A stretch of 64,000 nt of DNA from CF-167 sp963695195 (lineage in GTDB: Bacteria; Chloroflexota; Limnocylindria; QHBO01), in NCBI GenBank assembly GCA_963695195.1, contig CAVOGE010000007.1:1240001-1304000 (forward strand). Direction: 5' to 3'. The notes beneath the pieces were generated by a model that worked only from the letters and a program-made list of their open reading frames with translations, ran no database searches and was not told the DNA's origin. A program made the translations under genes and the position numbers. This document shows, in pieces, positions 40,309 to 48,715 of this stretch. Numbering within the stretch: the stretch's first letter is position 1; each line of letters opens with the position of its first letter.

Positions 40309-40979
40309 CGGCGCGCCAGGATCCCGTCGAGCGGCTTCTTCTCGATCTCCGGCACGGTTGCGTCGGGCGCCGGGTAGCCGACCGGGATGACGACGTAGGC
40401 ACGTTCGTTCTCCGGGCGACCGAGGAGATCGCGCAGGAATCCCATCGGGTTGGGCGTGTGGGTGAGGGTTGCCAGGCCTGCATGCGTGAGCGACGCCAGC
40501 AGGAAGCCGACCGCGATGCCAACCGACTCGCGCACGTAATAGTGCTTGACCTTGTGCACCCGACCGTCGGCATCGGTCCGGAGCCCGTAGGCGTGCTCGA
40601 AAATGACGATCAGGTAGGGCGCATCGGTCATGTGCGGCTTGTGCCAGTCGGTTCCGAGCGGCTCGAGCGCGGCCAGCCATTCCGGCGACATGCGGCGCTC
40701 GTACGACTCCTGCTCCTCCGCCTCAGCCGCATTGCGAATGCGCTGCTTCGTCTCAGGGTCCTCGACCACGACAAAGGTCCACGGCTGCTGGTTGGCGCCG
40801 CTCGGTGCGGAGCCAGCAGCCCGGATCGCGTTCTCGATCAGCTCCCAGGGCACCGGCTGTCGGGAGAAGGCTCGGATCGACCGCCGCTGGCTCATCACCT
40901 CGGTGAAGCGACGCGAGGCGTCTCGCTGCTCTGCTTCGCTCAGCTTCGGGGCGACGTACGGGACCGGTCGGTACGGCAT
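40305..40979 (-). CDS. Nitroreductase-fold flavoprotein, iodotyrosine deiodinase (IYD)-like
   Basis: 224-residue FMN enzyme. FMN contacts include RRSIRAFS and APSGANQQPWTF, and the C-terminal PVGYPAPDATVPEIEKKPLDGIL matches the end of IYD (quoted in part). The active-site lid has AEEQESYERRM with Glu and Tyr four residues apart and a later Lys in DWHKPHM. In animal and bacterial IYD, Glu-Tyr-Lys grip the amino acid part of halotyrosine. The enzyme may thus remove halogen from iodo- or bromotyrosine, with peptide hydrolysis supplied by the coupled S9 peptidase gene downstream. Start ATG 40979 with a -10 box 6 nt upstream. Confidence 0.85.
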   Translation of the reverse strand: MPYRPVPYVAPKLSEAEQRDASRRFTEVMSQRRSIRAFSRQPVPWELIENAIRAAGSAPSGANQQPWTFVVVEDPETKQRIRNAAEAEEQESYERRMSPEWLAALEPLGTDWHKPHMTDAPYLIVIFEHAYGLRTDADGRVHKVKHYYVRESVGIAVGFLLASLTHAGLATLTHTPNPMGFLRDLLGRPENERAYVVIPVGYPAPDATVPEIEKKPLDGILARR

Positions 40980-40985
40980 GAACCG

Positions 40986-40991
40986 ATGATA
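40986..40991 (-). promoter_or_regulatory. -10 box of a leaderless promoter, IYD-like/S9 operon
   Basis: TATCAT on the minus strand, 6 nt before the ATG at 40979. Confidence 0.5.
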
Positions 40992-41001
40992 GGGCCGCGG
41001 C

Positions 41002-41508
41002 TCAGGCGACCTCGATCTCGATCGTGTCGATCCGATCACCGGGGTTGCGATCGCGCTGGGGGTCACGCTCGCGGATGGCGAGCAGGACGTCAAGCCCATC
41101 GGTGATGCGCCCAAAGACGCTGTGCTTCCCGTCCAGGTGCGGCGTTGCGGCGTAGGTTATGAAGAATTGCGAGCCGTTGGTCCCCGGGCCGGCATTGGCC
41201 ATCGACAGGACCCCTGGTCCGGCGTGTCGGCGCGCCGCGGAGACCTCGTCGCGGAAGGTGTAGCCCGGCCCTCCGGTGCCGGTGCCGGTCGGGTCGCCGC
41301 CCTGGGCCATGAAGCCAGGGATCACGCGGTGAAAGGTGGTGCCGTCGTAGTAGCCGGCGCGCGCCAGGTTGATGAAGTTCTCCACGGTGAGCGGCGCGTC
41401 GGCGGCGAAGAGTTCGCAGGTCATCTCGCCCCGCTCGGTCTTGACGCGGGCGGTGTAGGACCTGGTCAGGTCGAGCGTGCCGGTCGGGGGCGTCGGTCGG
41501 TCGGGCAT
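41002..41508 (-). CDS. Peptidyl-prolyl cis-trans isomerase, cyclophilin type
   Basis: 168-residue single-domain cyclophilin. It contains FHRVIPGFMAQGGDPTGTGTGGPGYTF (quoted by its ends FHRVIPGF and GGDPTGTG), SMANAGPGTNGSQFFIT, HLDGKHSVFGRI and a final IDTIEIEV strand. Catalytic Arg, Phe, Met, Gln and the Phe of SQFFIT are conserved; the Trp of the cyclosporin site is replaced by His (PHLDGKHS). No signal peptide, so cytoplasmic. GGAG is 5 nt before the ATG. It lies 22 nt upstream of the IYD-like start on the same strand. Confidence 0.95.
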   Translation of the reverse strand: MPDRPTPPTGTLDLTRSYTARVKTERGEMTCELFAADAPLTVENFINLARAGYYDGTTFHRVIPGFMAQGGDPTGTGTGGPGYTFRDEVSAARRHAGPGVLSMANAGPGTNGSQFFITYAATPHLDGKHSVFGRITDGLDVLLAIRERDPQRDRNPGDRIDTIEIEVA

Positions 41509-41569
41509 CGAGTCTCCGCACTGTGCTGCTTGGGTCAGACCGATCCTAGCGGAGTGGTGTCATGTGAGC

Positions 41570-42247
41570 CTACTGCTCGACGTCGATCACCAGCCGGCTG
41601 GGATTGTCGAGCGCAAGCACCCGCAGGCAGGCTCCACCGTTGAGGCCGATGTACCACGTGGTGACCGCCTCGAAGTCACCGCCTCGGACCAGGTGGGCGA
41701 GGCGAGGGAAGCCCGGCGTGAAGCTGTACGGCCCGCCGTAGGCGACTACACCGTCGGGATCGGCGCCGCTCGCGCCGGTCATGGTCACCCGGAGGAAGGC
41801 GGTGCCGATGACCACCACCGGCAGTCCGCTGCCATCGGCGTAGAAGGGCGGCAGCGCCGCCGCCACGGTGACGGTCGGAATCCCGGAATCGAATTCGAAG
41901 ACGACCCGGTCGTACCCGTCGTGGGTGCCGATGCGGACGTCGGTGATGGTCGCTCTGGGTGTCGTAGCGGCGAGGCCGGTGCTTGGCGCGCAGGCAAAGC
42001 CCGGAAGCTCGGCGCTCGGCTCCGCCGTGGCGGATTCACTCGGGGAGGCGGTCAGGCCCACCGTTGGTTCCGCGGTCGGCTCGGCGCTGGCGGTCGGCTC
42101 GGCGCTGGCTGAACCCGGAATCGAGCTCGGCTGCGCGCTCGCCGTTGAAGCCGATGGCGAACCGGCGCCAGCGCACCCGCCGAGGATGGCCGCTGCCAAT
42201 GCGACACCGATGGCGTTGAGGCGCCTGCGGTGGTGGCCATTCGTCAT
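41570..42247 (-). CDS. Lipoprotein with AMIN-like domain
   Basis: 225 residues. Lipobox ILGGC follows a hydrophobic lead (IGVALAAAILGGC). A Ser/Ala/Pro/Thr/Glu-rich linker with SAEPTA repeats spans about residues 35-85. The folded part is an AMIN-like beta domain: ITDVRIGTHDGYDRVVFEF, then LPPFYADGSGLPV, AYGGPYSFTPGFPRLAHLVRGG and NPSRLVIDV. This type is common in actinobacteria and Chloroflexota and probably binds cell-wall polymers. AGGAGG lies 8 nt before ATG 42247, which decides it over 42265. Confidence 0.85.
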   Translation of the reverse strand: MTNGHHRRRLNAIGVALAAAILGGCAGAGSPSASTASAQPSSIPGSASAEPTASAEPTAEPTVGLTASPSESATAEPSAELPGFACAPSTGLAATTPRATITDVRIGTHDGYDRVVFEFDSGIPTVTVAAALPPFYADGSGLPVVVIGTAFLRVTMTGASGADPDGVVAYGGPYSFTPGFPRLAHLVRGGDFEAVTTWYIGLNGGACLRVLALDNPSRLVIDVEQ

Positions 42248-42338
42248 CGCGAAATCCTCCTGCACGCTGGTGTGCGTGTCGCAGTCAGTCTAGGGGTGGT
42301 GCCATGCGCCCGTCTGACGAGCCGGATGCCCGTTTCCG

Positions 42339-43592
42339 TTACGCCCCGGCGGCGTCGATCCGCTCCGTGAGCAGCCGCTGCTCTGCGGGATTGTCCGTCA
42401 GCCCCAATGCCCGCCGGTCCGCGTCGCGCGCCTCGTCGCGGCGATCGAGGCGGCGGAGGAGCTCGGCGCGGACCGCGTGGTACAGGTGGTACCCGTCGAG
42501 CCGGCCGGCCAACCGGTCCACCTCCTCCAGCGCCACCGCGGGGCCTTCCACCTCGGCCAGCGCCACTGCCCGATTGAGCGCGACAACCGGAGAGGGGCGC
42601 GCGTCCATCAGACGGTCATAGCGGCGCACGATCTCTGCCCAATCGGTCGCCGAGTAATCCGGCGCTGCGGCGTGGATGGCGAGAATGGCCGCCTGCAGCT
42701 GGTACGGGCCGAGGCGTCCCAGTCGCTCAGCTCGATCCAGGATCTCGATCGCGGCACGGATGCCGTCGCGATCCCATCGTGATCGGTCCTGGTCGGCCAG
42801 CCGAACGAGCGACCCGTCCGCGGCGAAGCGTGCGTCGGCGCGGGCAAGGTGGAGGAGCATGAGTGCCTGGAGCCCGCGCGGCTCGGCCTCGTCCGGCATC
42901 AACTGAACGAGAAGCGAGGTGAGCCACGCGGCGTCGGTGGCCAGCTCTCGCCGCTCGGCGGCATCGCCGAAGCTGGCGAGGTAGCCCTCGTTGAAGATCA
43001 GGTAGAGGACCGCCAGTACCTGCTCGAGCCGGGCCGGCAGTTCGGCGTCATCGGGCACGCGGTATGGGATGCCGGCGTCGCGGATCTTGCGCTTGGCGCG
43101 GGCAAGGCGCTGGGCGACGGTCGCCTCCGGCACCAGGAAGGCGCGGGCCACCGCCGGTGTCTCGAGGCCGCCGACCACGCGCAGGGTGAGTGCCACCTGC
43201 GCCTCGCGGCTCAGCGCCGGGTGGCAGCAGGTGAAGAGCAGGCGCAGGCGGTCGTCGGCGCCCAGCGGTCCGTGGGTGTCGACAGGTCGATCCATCTCGT
43301 CGGCCTCTGCCTTCATCTGGGTCAGCCGGGCGCGATAGCGGGCGTCGCGCCGCAGTCGGTCCACCGCGCGCCGGCGCGCGGTGGTCATCAGCCAGGCGCC
43401 GGGGTTACGTGGCACGCCGTCCGTCGGCCAGTGCTCCAGGGCCGCCACGGCGGCGTCCTGGACGAGCTCCTCGGCGAGATCCCAATCGCCCAGGATCCGC
43501 ACCAGGGCCGCGACGAGTCGGGTGCGCTCCTCGCGCAGGACGCGATCAAGCGACGCCCCGACCGTTGCCCCGACCGATGCGTCGCCCGCCAC
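42339..43592 (-). CDS. ECF-type RNA polymerase sigma factor, ECF42 group
   Basis: 417 residues, about twice a normal ECF sigma factor. Region 2 (RTRLVAALVRILGDWDLAEELVQDA, quoted from RILGDWDLAEELVQDA) and region 4 (RLLFTCCHPALS to AKRKIRDAGIPY) occupy residues 20-190. A DUF6596/TPR-like C-terminal half has QVLAVLYLIFNEGY, ATDAAWLTSLLVQLMPDEAE and VALNRAVALAEVEGP. This is the ECF42 architecture, which has no anti-sigma factor and is paired with DGPF proteins. The DGPF gene lies 9 nt upstream on the same strand. GTG start. Confidence 0.93.
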   Translation of the reverse strand: MAGDASVGATVGASLDRVLREERTRLVAALVRILGDWDLAEELVQDAAVAALEHWPTDGVPRNPGAWLMTTARRRAVDRLRRDARYRARLTQMKAEADEMDRPVDTHGPLGADDRLRLLFTCCHPALSREAQVALTLRVVGGLETPAVARAFLVPEATVAQRLARAKRKIRDAGIPYRVPDDAELPARLEQVLAVLYLIFNEGYLASFGDAAERRELATDAAWLTSLLVQLMPDEAEPRGLQALMLLHLARADARFAADGSLVRLADQDRSRWDRDGIRAAIEILDRAERLGRLGPYQLQAAILAIHAAAPDYSATDWAEIVRRYDRLMDARPSPVVALNRAVALAEVEGPAVALEEVDRLAGRLDGYHLYHAVRAELLRRLDRRDEARDADRRALGLTDNPAEQRLLTERIDAAGA

Positions 43593-43601
43593 GCGCCCCA
43601 G

Positions 43602-43952
43602 CTATTCCTCCCGGACCACGACCGGACGGATCTCCAGCACGTCGGGTCCGGGCCACGACGAGGCGAGACGGATCGCGGCATCGAGGTCGGGCACTTCGAG
43701 GATGCCGTAGCCGCCCACCATCTCCTTGCCCTCGACGAACGGTCCATCGGTGATCGTTACCTCGCCGTCCGTGCTGCGACGGACCGTCGTCGCGGTCGAC
43801 GCCGACTGCAACTGGTGCCCCTCGAGGATCTCCCCGCTCGCCGCGTGATCTCCCCACCACGCGCCGATCTGCGCGTAGAGGGCGCCCTGGTCGGCCTCGC
43901 TCATGTGGTCCCAGCCGTCCTCGGCGCCGCCGATCAGCATCATGTACTTCAT
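43602..43952 (-). CDS. DGPF-domain protein (YCII-related)
   Basis: 116-residue dimeric alpha/beta-barrel (ferredoxin-like) protein. It opens KYMMLIGGAEDGWDHMSEAD, contains the name motif TDGPFVEGKEMVGGY and VPDLDAAIRLASSWPG, and ends EIRPVVV. Proteins of this family are the usual targets and partners of ECF42 sigma factors; their role is unknown, possibly sensing or a small-molecule conversion. A matching ECF42-like promoter is seen upstream at 44008-44034. Confidence 0.93.
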   Translation of the reverse strand: MKYMMLIGGAEDGWDHMSEADQGALYAQIGAWWGDHAASGEILEGHQLQSASTATTVRRSTDGEVTITDGPFVEGKEMVGGYGILEVPDLDAAIRLASSWPGPDVLEIRPVVVREE

Positions 43953-44007
43953 CTGCGTCTCCTCGTGTCCCTGCGTGGCGCGCCCTTGAGTTGGCGCTCA
44001 TTGTGAC

Positions 44008-44034
44008 GACGAACGGTGGGTGCCGGATTCGACA
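44008..44034 (-). promoter_or_regulatory. Putative ECF42-dependent promoter
   Basis: On the minus strand TGTCGA (44034-44029), a 17-nt spacer and CGTC (44011-44008), about 56 nt before the DGPF start. The -35 matches the TGTCGA motif I recall for ECF42 promoters in Streptomyces. Autoregulation of the DGPF/sigma operon is inferred. Confidence 0.5.
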
Positions 44035-44061
44035 GGTCGCGTAGCCGGGTGGACGGTGCGG

Positions 44062-44067
44062 CACAAT
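44062..44067 (+). promoter_or_regulatory. -10 box of a leaderless promoter, EamA gene
   Basis: CACAAT, 6 nt before the ATG at 44074. Confidence 0.45.
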
Positions 44068-44073
44068 GCGCCG

Positions 44074-45072
44074 ATGACCAGCACGGGCCGTCCATCCACC
44101 CTGGCGGTGGCTATCGCGCTCGGCACGGTCTACATCCTGTGGGGTTCGACCTACCTGGCGATCGCCTACGTGGTCGAGACGATGCCACCCTTTCTGGCCG
44201 GTGGCGTCCGCTTCGTCGTTGCTGGAGCGATGCTGATCGCCTTCCTGGTGGCCCGAGACCGCTGGCGCAGGCGCCGATCCGACGACGCTGCGCGGATCGC
44301 GGCGCCACGGGTGGTCGAGTGGCGGACCGCACTCATCGTCGGGACGCTCCTCCTGCTCGGTGGCAACGGCGGCGTGATGATCGCCGAGCAGACCGTGCCG
44401 TCGGGGATTGCCGCCGTGATCATCGCGACCACACCGATCTGGTTCAGCCTGTTCGATGCGCTGGCCACGCGCCGCGCGCCGAGCTGGCTGGCGATCGGCG
44501 GCGTGCTGATAGGCCTGGTGGGGGTCGCGATCCTGCTGCTCCCCGCGGAAGGGATCCAGCGCCTCGACCCCCTCGGGATCGGGATCCTGCTTGGTGCGGC
44601 CATCTGCTGGGCGTCCGGGTCGGTCTACGCGCGACAGGCTCCGATGCCGCGCAGCCGCCTGCTCGGCGCCGGCATGCAACAGGTCGCCGGCGGACTCGTC
44701 CTGCTGCTCGTGGCCACCGGGACCGGCGAGGTGGGACGGTTCGATCCCGCGGCAGTTTCGACCGAGTCCCTGCTGGGCTTCGTGTTCCTGATCGTCTTCG
44801 GCTCCCTGGCGGCCTTCAGTGCCTATGCCTGGCTGCTGCATCACGTCCCCGTGACCACGGTGGCCACCTACGCGTACGTCAACCCGCTGGTGGCGGTGGG
44901 GCTCGGAATCGCGTTTCGTGGCGAAACGCTTTCAGGGCGATCACTGCTGGCGGCGGCGATCATCATCGGTGCCGTGGTGGCGATGGTCAGCGGGCGCCCA
45001 TCGCAGGCCGAGGAGCCCGGTCCGGGGCCCGAGGCGGCGGCCCTCGATCACAAGTCGGACGCTGGTCAGTAG
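44074..45072 (+). CDS. EamA/DMT-family transporter
   Basis: 332-residue drug/metabolite transporter with ten predicted helices in two EamA repeats. The first repeat has ILWGSTYLAIAYVVETMPPF as in YedA/RhaT-type carriers, and the second has LGAAICWASGSVYARQ and HHVPVTTVATYAYVNPLVAV. Such carriers export amino acids or metabolites. The C-terminal 25 residues are polar. ATG 44074 was chosen because of the -10 box and family N-terminus; a longer 18-residue lead is unlike the family. Its last 7 nt overlap the convergent CapA gene. Confidence 0.9.
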   Translation: MTSTGRPSTLAVAIALGTVYILWGSTYLAIAYVVETMPPFLAGGVRFVVAGAMLIAFLVARDRWRRRRSDDAARIAAPRVVEWRTALIVGTLLLLGGNGGVMIAEQTVPSGIAAVIIATTPIWFSLFDALATRRAPSWLAIGGVLIGLVGVAILLLPAEGIQRLDPLGIGILLGAAICWASGSVYARQAPMPRSRLLGAGMQQVAGGLVLLLVATGTGEVGRFDPAAVSTESLLGFVFLIVFGSLAAFSAYAWLLHHVPVTTVATYAYVNPLVAVGLGIAFRGETLSGRSLLAAAIIIGAVVAMVSGRPSQAEEPGPGPEAAALDHKSDAGQ

Positions 45073-46610
45073 TTCACGTCGCTGTTGCTGAAGACGCGGT
45101 TCAGGACGTAGGCGCCATCGGTCTCGGGGTCGATCAGGTTGGTCTGCGCCTGGAGCAGCATGATGTAGGGGTGCATCCGCGCCTGTGCGAGAGCGGTGCC
45201 ACGGAACGCAAGCTCGAGCACCACGCCCTCCTGGGTCTGTTGGCTCCATTGCTGCCCGAACAGGAAGTTCCCGTGGCTGGCGATGGTGAAGTGCACGATC
45301 TCGTCGGGAGTGCGGACGAAATCGATCGGTCCCGACCAGTGCGTCCCATGACCGATCACATGGTCACAGCCCGCGGCGTAGAAGGTCGCCTGCTGGGCGA
45401 GTTGCGAGGCGGTGAAGTCGCCGTGGTACTCGGCTCCGCCCCACCACTGCGGCACGCAGAAGACAAGGTCGGACTGCGCACGTGCCCGCGTGACGGCGGT
45501 TCGCACGTTGTCGTCGGTGAGCCACGCCACCCCGGGGATCCCCGCCGCTGCGGCCTGTGAGCCGGGCACCTCGTTGAAGCCGACGAAGGCGAAGCGCAGC
45601 CCGCTGACATCGACCACCGCCGCGGCAAGGGCATCGTCAAGGTCGCGGCCCGCGCCGGCGCGTGGGATGCCGGCACTCGCGAACTGCTCGAGGGTCTCGA
45701 GAAAGCCGCTCGCCCCCCGGTCGAAGAGGTGGTTGGCAGCCAGCGTCACCACGTCCACGCCGTAGGTGTCTCGCAGTTGCGGCAGCACCGCCGGATCGAT
45801 GCTGAAGACGACGCCGCCATTCACGCGCCAGTCGTCGACCACAGGACACTCGAAGTCGTCGAGCGTGATATCGGCGCCGCTCACCAGGCGCGCCACCGCC
45901 CCCGGGTCGCCCGCTGGCTCGGCATCGACGATGTTGTATCCGCCACCGACCTGGTCGAGCGGCACCGGGTTGGGATAGACCCGCAGGTATCGCGCACGGC
46001 CGCCGCCGAAGACCCAGTCCCAGCCCCTGCCGAGGGTGATCGCCTGGTATGCGACCCCGCGGTCGGGGCACGAATCGCCGAGGGAGATGAGGGTCCGGAT
46101 CTCCGCTGCGTCATGCGAGATCCAGTCCGGTGGCAACAGTGTGGTGAGCCCGGTGGCAGGGTAGTCCGCCGCGCGGGCGGCAGGGCCTCCGAATAGATCC
46201 GCGCCGTCCACGGGGAGAACCTTGGTCGCCGGCTCGACCAGCCCCGGTGGCAGCAGCGCGACCCGAGTCGGATCCGCACGCAGCGCGGCGGCGATCTCCG
46301 TCGCCAGGGTGCAACTGGAGTCGGGGCTGACCCGGAGGCCGATGGCAGTCTGCAGGCCGCAGGGCATCATCAGCGTTCCGGCCGCGGCCATCTGCGCGAG
46401 CTCGGCCATGGAGGTGGTGGCCTTGAGGTTGGTGAATCCGGTGACCACCGCCAGGGGGAACTCCGTCGGCGGCACCGGGGTGGGCGACGGGCTCGGGGTC
46501 GGAACGGCGCTCGGGGTGGGCGGAATCGGGGTGGGCGTCGGTGCCAGGCTGCAGCCGGCGACGACCACGACCAGGCCGAGCGTGAGGAACGGCCGCACGG
46601 TGGGGAGCAT
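45066..46610 (-). CDS. CapA-family lipoprotein
   Basis: 514 residues. Signal with lipobox VVVAGC, then a Pro/Thr/Ser linker (about 20-50). A variable domain follows, then from about residue 240 a CapA-type metallophosphatase-like fold: GADITLDDFECPV, VDVVTLAANHLFDRGASGF, TLEQFASAGIPRAGAGRDL, DLVFCVPQWWGGAEYHGDF and VIGHGTHWSGPIDFV. The N-H and G-H-x-H parts hold the metal ligands. CapA proteins take part in poly-gamma-glutamate or other polymer attachment at the cell surface. ATG 46610 with a -10 box 7 nt upstream. Confidence 0.9.
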   Translation of the reverse strand: MLPTVRPFLTLGLVVVVAGCSLAPTPTPIPPTPSAVPTPSPSPTPVPPTEFPLAVVTGFTNLKATTSMAELAQMAAAGTLMMPCGLQTAIGLRVSPDSSCTLATEIAAALRADPTRVALLPPGLVEPATKVLPVDGADLFGGPAARAADYPATGLTTLLPPDWISHDAAEIRTLISLGDSCPDRGVAYQAITLGRGWDWVFGGGRARYLRVYPNPVPLDQVGGGYNIVDAEPAGDPGAVARLVSGADITLDDFECPVVDDWRVNGGVVFSIDPAVLPQLRDTYGVDVVTLAANHLFDRGASGFLETLEQFASAGIPRAGAGRDLDDALAAAVVDVSGLRFAFVGFNEVPGSQAAAAGIPGVAWLTDDNVRTAVTRARAQSDLVFCVPQWWGGAEYHGDFTASQLAQQATFYAAGCDHVIGHGTHWSGPIDFVRTPDEIVHFTIASHGNFLFGQQWSQQTQEGVVLELAFRGTALAQARMHPYIMLLQAQTNLIDPETDGAYVLNRVFSNSDVNY

Positions 46611-46617
46611 CGGCTCG

Positions 46618-46623
46618 ATGGTA
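46618..46623 (-). promoter_or_regulatory. -10 box of a leaderless promoter, capA-like gene
   Basis: TACCAT on the minus strand, 7 nt before the ATG at 46610. Confidence 0.5.
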
Positions 46624-46641
46624 GCCGACCGCGAACCCCGC

Positions 46642-47721
46642 CTAGGTGGCCTCGACCGGCAGATCGAACCAGATCTCGGTGCGGCCATCGGCGGACGAGG
46701 CGCCCACTGCGCCGCCGTGCGCCTCCACGATCTGGCGAACGATGGCGAGGCCGATGCCGCTGCCGCCGCTGGAACGGGCCCGGGAGCGGTCCACGCGGTA
46801 GAGGCGCTCCCAGATCAGGGGCAGCTCGCCGGCGGGGATCTCCGCGCCCGAGTTGGCCACCGCGCAGCGAACACTCGCGCCCGTGGACGTCAGCGTCACA
46901 CGCACCTCACCGCCGTCATCGGCGTAGCGCGCCGCGTTCTGCATCAGGTTGCCGAGCACCTGGCCGATGGCGTCGGGATCGGCCAGCGCCGGCGGCAGCC
47001 GGTCAGTCGCGTCCATGCGCAGGCCGATCCGGCGGCGCGCCAGCTCGGGAGCCTGCAGCTCGGCGGCACGGGCAGCCAGCGCGGCGAGGTTGATCGCCTC
47101 GCGAGCCGGTGCGGGCGACTCCGACTCTCCGCGCGCCAGTCGATCGAGGCCCTCCACCAGGCGGGAGAGCCGGACGATCTCTTCGTGAATCGTGCGCAGC
47201 ATCTCCGGTGTCGGCTCCACCACGCCGTCGGCCAGGGCCTCGATATAGCCCTGCAGGCTGGTGAGCGGCGTCCGGAGCTCATGGGCCACGTCCTCCACCA
47301 GCGCACGCCGAAGCTGCTCCACTCGTTGCAGGTCGGCGGCCATCTGGTTGAAGGCGTCAGCGATCCGCTGCAGCTCGCGGTCGGGTGCGGCAGGGACGCG
47401 GGCCCCGAGATCGCCCGCCGCGATGGCGCGTGTGGCCGCTGCCAGCAGGTCGAGCGGGCGAAGAATCCGACGCAGGAGCCACCATGCCGCCAGGGTCCCC
47501 AGGACGACTCCGGCGCCGGCACCGATCAGCAGGACCCGCCCCACGTACTGGTCGAACATCGCCTGCGCCTCGTCAGCCGAGAAGCCGCCCTCCATGGCGA
47601 GGTGCATGATCTGTTCGGCGCTGAAGCGTTGCACCGCGAGGATCATCACGATCGCCACCGTCACGGCCATGGCGCTGAAGATGCCGATCAGTCGCCATCG
47701 CAGAGAGCCCATCGAGCCCAC
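46642..47721 (-). CDS. Membrane sensor histidine kinase (HAMP)
   Basis: 359 residues. Two helices (LIGIFSAMAVTVAIVMILAV, residues 12-31, and VLLIGAGAGVVLGTLAAWWL, about 63-82) enclose a very short 30-residue sensor loop. HAMP follows (PLDLLAAATRAIAAGDLGARV), then HisKA with VEDVAHELRTPLTSL. The ATPase domain has GNLMQNAARYADDGG, an NSGAEIP G1 box that lacks the usual D-x-G Asp (ANSGAEIP), and GGSGIGLAIVRQIVEAHGG. The small loop suggests sensing in the membrane. The response regulator gene ends 4 nt upstream. Start GTG 47721 or ATG 47712. Confidence 0.9.
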   Translation of the reverse strand: MGSMGSLRWRLIGIFSAMAVTVAIVMILAVQRFSAEQIMHLAMEGGFSADEAQAMFDQYVGRVLLIGAGAGVVLGTLAAWWLLRRILRPLDLLAAATRAIAAGDLGARVPAAPDRELQRIADAFNQMAADLQRVEQLRRALVEDVAHELRTPLTSLQGYIEALADGVVEPTPEMLRTIHEEIVRLSRLVEGLDRLARGESESPAPAREAINLAALAARAAELQAPELARRRIGLRMDATDRLPPALADPDAIGQVLGNLMQNAARYADDGGEVRVTLTSTGASVRCAVANSGAEIPAGELPLIWERLYRVDRSRARSSGGSGIGLAIVRQIVEAHGGAVGASSADGRTEIWFDLPVEAT

Positions 47722-47724
47722 GTT

Positions 47725-48444
47725 TCAGCGCTGCCCTGGCGCCAGAACGCGCTGCTCTACCGCGCCGACGAACTTGTAGCCCACCGTGCGAACGGTCGCC
47801 ACAAAGCGGGGTGCGGCGGCCGGGTCGCCCAGCTTGCGTCGCAGGCGTCCGAGGTGAACGTCGATCGTTCGGTCGATGATGCCGGGGTCGTCGTTTCCGT
47901 GGAGGGCGTCGATCAGGTCGTCGCGGGACAGGACGCGTCCGGGTCGTCGCATCAGCGCAGTCAGCAGTCGAAACTCGAACGGCGTGAGGTCAAGGGTCCG
48001 GCCGTTCAGCCGGGCTTCGACCGCTCCCGCGTCCACCTCGAGGGGGCCGCTGACCAGGATCGCGGCGGCGGTCCCGTCGGAGACCTTGCGTCGCCGGAGC
48101 AGGGCTCGCACCCGTGCCATCAGCTCCCGAGGGGAGAACGGCTTGACGACGTAGTCATCGGCGCCGATATCGAGGCCGATCACCTTGTCGGGGTCGCCGC
48201 TGCGGGCGGTCAGCAGCAGGATCGGCACGTCGCTCGTTTCTCGAATGCTGCGGCAGACCTCGAAGCCGTCCAGGCCGGGAAGCATCACGTCCAGGAGCAC
48301 GATGTCGGGTCGGGACCGCGCGACCTGCGCGAGGGCGGCCTCTCCGTCCGCGGCGAACACGGCACGGTGCCCCTCACGCTCGACGTACAGCCGCAACAGG
48401 TCACGGATCTTGGCGTCGTCATCGACGATCAACACGGAGGCCAT
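47725..48444 (-). CDS. OmpR/PhoB-family response regulator
   Basis: 239-residue regulator. Receiver domain: VLIVDDDAKIRDLLRLY, phospho-acceptor Asp in IVLLDVMLPGLDG, LLTARSG and ADDYVVKPFSPREL. Winged-helix output: LDLTPFEFRLLTALMRRPGRVLSRDDL and TIDVHLGRLRRKLGDP up to TVRTVGYKF. It is transcribed first, followed by its kinase. The start ATG 48444 has a -10 box 6 nt upstream. Targets are unknown. Confidence 0.95.
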   Translation of the reverse strand: MASVLIVDDDAKIRDLLRLYVEREGHRAVFAADGEAALAQVARSRPDIVLLDVMLPGLDGFEVCRSIRETSDVPILLLTARSGDPDKVIGLDIGADDYVVKPFSPRELMARVRALLRRRKVSDGTAAAILVSGPLEVDAGAVEARLNGRTLDLTPFEFRLLTALMRRPGRVLSRDDLIDALHGNDDPGIIDRTIDVHLGRLRRKLGDPAAAPRFVATVRTVGYKFVGAVEQRVLAPGQR

Positions 48445-48450
48445 CGGCCG

Positions 48451-48456
48451 AGAGTA
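48451..48456 (-). promoter_or_regulatory. -10 box of a leaderless promoter, response regulator
   Basis: TACTCT on the minus strand, 6 nt before the ATG at 48444. Confidence 0.5.
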
Positions 48457-48489
48457 TGACCGGCGAGTGAAGGACCGATGAAGGTGACG

Positions 48490-48715
48490 ATCCCATGGGG
48501 CCTTTGCCGGCGCGTTCTCCTCGTTCCGCTCCGTGATCAACCGACTGGCGACCGCCGCCATCACGTCGGGCTGTGGCGGGGGGCGACACTGCCCGAACCT
48601 GTTCGTCACGCGGGAGCAGATGGTCGCCTTCCTGTATCGGGCGCTCCACTATGGCGGAGCCCCGGACCGGTCCGGTCCGGTCGTGACGGGGACTGTCGAG
48701 TTCCGCCCCATGGAT
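48490..48715 (+). pseudogene. Relic of an SLH-type surface domain
   Basis: The plus-strand frame reads SHGAFAGAFSSF, then INRLATAAITSGCGGGRHCP and NLFVTREQMVAFLYRALHYGG. This matches the C-terminal part of the SLH variant with consensus GITxGCGGGxxCPxxxVTRxQMAxFLxxAL, which anchors large surface proteins. The frame opens right after a stop, lacks a start and the rest of any protein, and runs into the repeat element at 48700. I read it as the leftover of a deleted surface-protein gene. Confidence 0.65.

Noticed and set aside
43546..44844. A 432-codon minus-strand frame through the DGPF and EamA genes
   Set aside because: It is incompatible with both recognised genes and has low-complexity Gln/Asp/Arg content.
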